Positions 61,703 through 64,000 of a stretch of 64,000 bases of DNA are shown one piece after another (positions within the stretch are counted from its first letter, which is position 1; each line of letters begins with the position of its first letter). The notes under the pieces were generated by a model. The model saw only the letters and a list, made by a program, of their open reading frames with translations. It did no database searches and was not told the DNA's origin. The DNA comes from Haloglomus litoreum (GTDB lineage Archaea > Halobacteriota > Halobacteria > Halobacteriales > Haloarculaceae), in NCBI RefSeq assembly GCF_029338515.1, contig NZ_CP119988.1, positions 1,612,001-1,676,000 of the forward strand, read 5' to 3'. A program made the position numbers and the translations under genes.

Positions 61703-62515
61703 ATGCTCGACCCCGAGCAGGTCTCCCGCTGGCTCCGCGAGGACCTCGGCCACCACGACGTGACGAACCACGTCCCCGGCGAGACGGCCGGCCGGCTCGT
61801 CGTGAAGGAACCCGGGGTCGTCGCCGGCCTGGAGGCCGCCGCGGCCGTCTTCGACTACCTCGACGTGGCCGTGACCGAGCGGCTGGACGAGGGCAGGCAC
61901 GTCGATTCGGGCGACGTGGTGCTGCGCACCGATGGCCCCGCGAAGGCCACGCTCCGCGCCGAGCGCACGGCCGTCAACCTCGCGGGCCACGCCTCCGGCA
62001 TCGCCACCCGCACACGCCGCGCCGTCGACGCCGCCCGCGAGGTCGACGACGACGTGCGGGTCGCGGGCACCCGGAAGACCACACCCGGCCTCCGGGGCGT
62101 CGAGAAGCGCGCCATCGCCGCCGGCGGCGGTGACACCCACCGGCTCGACCTCTCGCACATGGTGATGGTGAAGGACAACCACGTCGCCGAGATGGGGCTG
62201 GAGGGCGCCGTCGAGCACTTCCGCGAGCGGGTCTCGTTCGCAACCAAGATCGAGGTGGAGGTCGGGGAGCCGGAACAGGGCCCCCGTGCCGCCGAGGCCG
62301 GGGCCGACATCGTCCTGCTGGACAACATGGACCCCGCGACGACCGAGCGGGCGGTCGACCTGCTGCCCGAGGGGGTGCTGGCGGAGGCGTCGGGCGGCAT
62401 CACCGTCTCCGACGTGCCGGCCTACGCTGCGACGGGTGTGGACGTCATCTCCATGGGGTCGCTGACCCACTCGGCGCACAGCCTGGACCTGTCGTTCCGG
62501 ACCGGGAGCAAGTGA
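61703..62515 (+). CDS. nadC: nicotinate-nucleotide pyrophosphorylase (quinolinate phosphoribosyltransferase)
   Basis: 270 residues from the ATG 3 bases after the nadB stop. It converts quinolinate and PRPP to nicotinate mononucleotide plus CO2. Family markers: EDLGHHDVTNHVPGE, TLRAERTAVNLAGHASGIAT, VAGTRKTTPGLRGVEKRAI, HRLDLSHMVMVKDNHVAE, and 'IVLLDNMDPATTERAV' plus 'EASGGITVSDVPAYAATGVD'. The conserved Arg, Lys and Glu that bind the phosphates are all visible. It closes the operon. Confidence 0.96.
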   Translation: MLDPEQVSRWLREDLGHHDVTNHVPGETAGRLVVKEPGVVAGLEAAAAVFDYLDVAVTERLDEGRHVDSGDVVLRTDGPAKATLRAERTAVNLAGHASGIATRTRRAVDAAREVDDDVRVAGTRKTTPGLRGVEKRAIAAGGGDTHRLDLSHMVMVKDNHVAEMGLEGAVEHFRERVSFATKIEVEVGEPEQGPRAAEAGADIVLLDNMDPATTERAVDLLPEGVLAEASGGITVSDVPAYAATGVDVISMGSLTHSAHSLDLSFRTGSK

Positions 62516-62623
62516 CGTTCGGCGCGGATTCTCCTCGACCGCCCGTGTTCGAGGCTCGCACCGCTCCGACCCGAGAGCCGTGTCCACCCGAACCTGGCAC
62601 GAACTAACCTATCAATTGGCGAA

Positions 62624-62632
62624 CTACTATAT
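62624..62632 (+). promoter_or_regulatory. TATA box of the flavin oxidoreductase gene
   Basis: CTACTATAT is centred 33 nt before the ATG at 62661, in an AT-rich window (CTATCAATTGG precedes it). This supports the start of the truncated gene. Confidence 0.6.
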
Positions 62633-62660
62633 CTCCTTGCGAGTTCTATCGTGATCTATC

Positions 62661-64000
62661 ATGGCAGTTACAACCCGCGTAGACGATAGTGCGCTAGCCG
62701 ACCTCCGTGCGGCGTCGGGAGGGTCGGTGCTCCAGTCGGGCGACGATGGATACGACGAGGCCCGGACTGTCTGGAACGCGATGATCGACCGGAGGCCGGC
62801 GGTCATCGTCCGGCCGACGGGTGCTGCCGATGTCATCACGGCGGTGAACTTCGCCCGCGAGCACGACCTCCCGGTCTCCGTGAAGGGCGGCGGCCACAAC
62901 ATCGCCGGCAGGGCGGTCTGCGACGACGGGCTCGTGATCGATCTCTCGACGATGCGGTCGGTCCGCGTCGACCCGGAGGCGAGAACCGCCCGGGTCGGGC
63001 CCGGGGCGACACTGGCCGACGTCGACCGCGAGACCCAGGCCTTCGGACTGGTCGTTCCGACGGGTATCAACTCGACGACGGGAATCGCCGGCCTGACCCT
63101 CGGTGGCGGGTTCGGCTGGGTCTCGAGACGGTGGGGACTGACCGTCGACAACCTCCGGTCGGTCGACATCGTGACCGCGGACGGTCGGCTCCGTCACGCG
63201 AGCGAGACGGAGAACGAGGACCTGTTCTGGGGCGTCCGTGGCGGCGGTACCTTCGGTGTGGTCACCGACTTCGAGTTCGAACTCCACGAGTACGGCCCCG
63301 AGGTACTCTCGGGATTGATCATCCACCCGCTGTCGGATGCCCGCGCAGTGCTGGAGGAGTATCGGTCGTTCGCCGCCGCCGCGCCCGACGAGGTGACCCC
63401 GTGGGTCGTCCTCCGGAACGCCCCACCGCTCCCGTTCATCCCCGAGGAGTGGCACGGGGAGATGGTGCTCATCTTCGCCGTCTGCTACGCCGGTTCGGTG
63501 GAGGCGGGCGAGGCGGCGCTCGCCCCGCTCCGGGCGATCGGTGACCCCATCGTCGACGTCGTCTCACCCCACCAGTTCACCGACTGGCAGCAGGCGTTCG
63601 ACCCGCTGCTCACCCCCGGCGCGCGCAACTACTGGAAGTCGCACAACTTCGTCGAGCTCACCGACGCGATGCTGGAGATCCTCCTCGAATTCACGGAGCG
63701 GATGCCCTCGCCGATGACCGAGGTGTTCGTCGGACAGCTGGGCGGCGCCATCAACCGCGTCCCGGCCGACGCGACCGCGTACCCCCACCGCGATGCCGAG
63801 TTCGTGATGAACCTCCACACCCGCTGGGAGGACCCGGCACAGGACGAGGCCTGCAAGGCGTGGGCCCGCGAACTGTACGACGCGATGCGCCCGCACGCCA
63901 CGGGTGGCACCTACGTCAACTTCATCCCCGAGGAGGCGGGCGAGGAGCAGGCGGCCTACGGCGAGAACTACGATCGGCTGGTCGAACTCAAGGACCGCTA
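62661..64000 (+). CDS. covalent-FAD oxidoreductase (PCMH/BBE family), 3' end cut by window edge
   Basis: The frame is open from the ATG at 62661 to the right edge (446 codons visible). The PCMH FAD-binding half has PTGAADVITAVNFAREHDLP, then VSVKGGGHNIAGRAVCDDG. The His of GGHN is the usual 8-alpha-histidyl FAD attachment residue. GINSTTGIAGLTLGGGFGWV and NLRSVDIVTADGRL complete the domain. There is no Cys in the second attachment motif, so the flavin is probably bound once, as in 6-hydroxynicotine oxidase-like enzymes. The C-terminal BBE segment (NFIPEE and NYDRL) is reached just before the edge. The substrate is unknown. Confidence 0.9.
   Translation, partial: MAVTTRVDDSALADLRAASGGSVLQSGDDGYDEARTVWNAMIDRRPAVIVRPTGAADVITAVNFAREHDLPVSVKGGGHNIAGRAVCDDGLVIDLSTMRSVRVDPEARTARVGPGATLADVDRETQAFGLVVPTGINSTTGIAGLTLGGGFGWVSRRWGLTVDNLRSVDIVTADGRLRHASETENEDLFWGVRGGGTFGVVTDFEFELHEYGPEVLSGLIIHPLSDARAVLEEYRSFAAAAPDEVTPWVVLRNAPPLPFIPEEWHGEMVLIFAVCYAGSVEAGEAALAPLRAIGDPIVDVVSPHQFTDWQQAFDPLLTPGARNYWKSHNFVELTDAMLEILLEFTERMPSPMTEVFVGQLGGAINRVPADATAYPHRDAEFVMNLHTRWEDPAQDEACKAWARELYDAMRPHATGGTYVNFIPEEAGEEQAAYGENYDRLVELKDR

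Overview
This window is chromosomal DNA from a haloarchaeon (class Halobacteria). The evidence is a very GC-rich sequence, strongly acidic proteins, many TATA boxes 26-33 nt upstream of start codons (leaderless transcripts), and diagnostic genes: group II chaperonin, archaeal proteasome beta, TFB, topoisomerase VI next to a bacterial-type gyrase, archaeal RNase HI, Taw1, a HalX response regulator and the CTP-dependent riboflavin kinase/regulator. The genus cannot be fixed from the sequence alone. Both ends are cut: an SRPBCC protein runs off the left edge and a covalent-flavin oxidoreductase runs off the right edge.

Layout. 0-11 kb: housekeeping and small enzymes (Lrp regulator, KH RNA-binding protein, thermosome, two PPOX-fold flavoproteins, epoxide-hydrolase-like enzyme, IlvE, the rbkR-ribB riboflavin operon, a Tat-exported trypsin-fold protease, Taw1, UPF0212). 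11-16 kb: HalX response regulator, a TraB/TIKI-like membrane protein overlapping a site-2 protease gene, and a four-TM histidine kinase. 16-20 kb: small membrane protein, proteasome beta, coiled-coil protein, metallo-beta-lactamase-fold hydrolase, zinc-ribbon membrane protein, GNAT. 20-29 kb: top6A-top6B facing away from gyrB-gyrA, so both type II topoisomerases share one 360-bp control region. 29-35 kb: methyltransferase, arginase, DUF389 membrane protein, NDP-sugar epimerase, HTH regulator, NDH-2-like flavoprotein. 35.5-38.8 kb: visibly less GC-rich, with an orphan protein, a frameshifted lipoprotein pseudogene and an ABC exporter; it looks acquired. 38.8-43.5 kb: cysteine-rich protein, tRNA-His, CinA-type protein, site-2 protease with CBS domains, FAD amine-oxidase-fold enzyme. 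43.5-49.6 kb: a four-gene operon for a type IV pilus-like ATPase and membrane platform, a phosphodiesterase-fold enzyme and a 50-residue acidic protein. 50-54 kb: pyrophosphatase, RNase HI with its companion gene, divergent TFB, and an isoaspartyl peptidase. 54-57 kb: GbsR/MarR regulator divergent from an ABC transporter with two paralogous permeases. 57-64 kb: YtcJ-type amidohydrolase, the nadA-nadB-nadC operon and the cut flavoprotein.

The most interesting features are not all genes. A modular palindromic element with an identical 21-nt core occurs twice (about 1.05 and 35.4 kb), in opposite orientation, each time between convergent genes. An alternating CG tract abuts the gyrB TATA box. 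A 20-codon ORF overlaps the gyrA start. The riboflavin and GbsR regulators have probable autoregulatory palindromes. The TraB/site-2 protease pair sits between the two halves of what may be a two-component system. I saw no CRISPR array, transposase, integrase or prophage structure.
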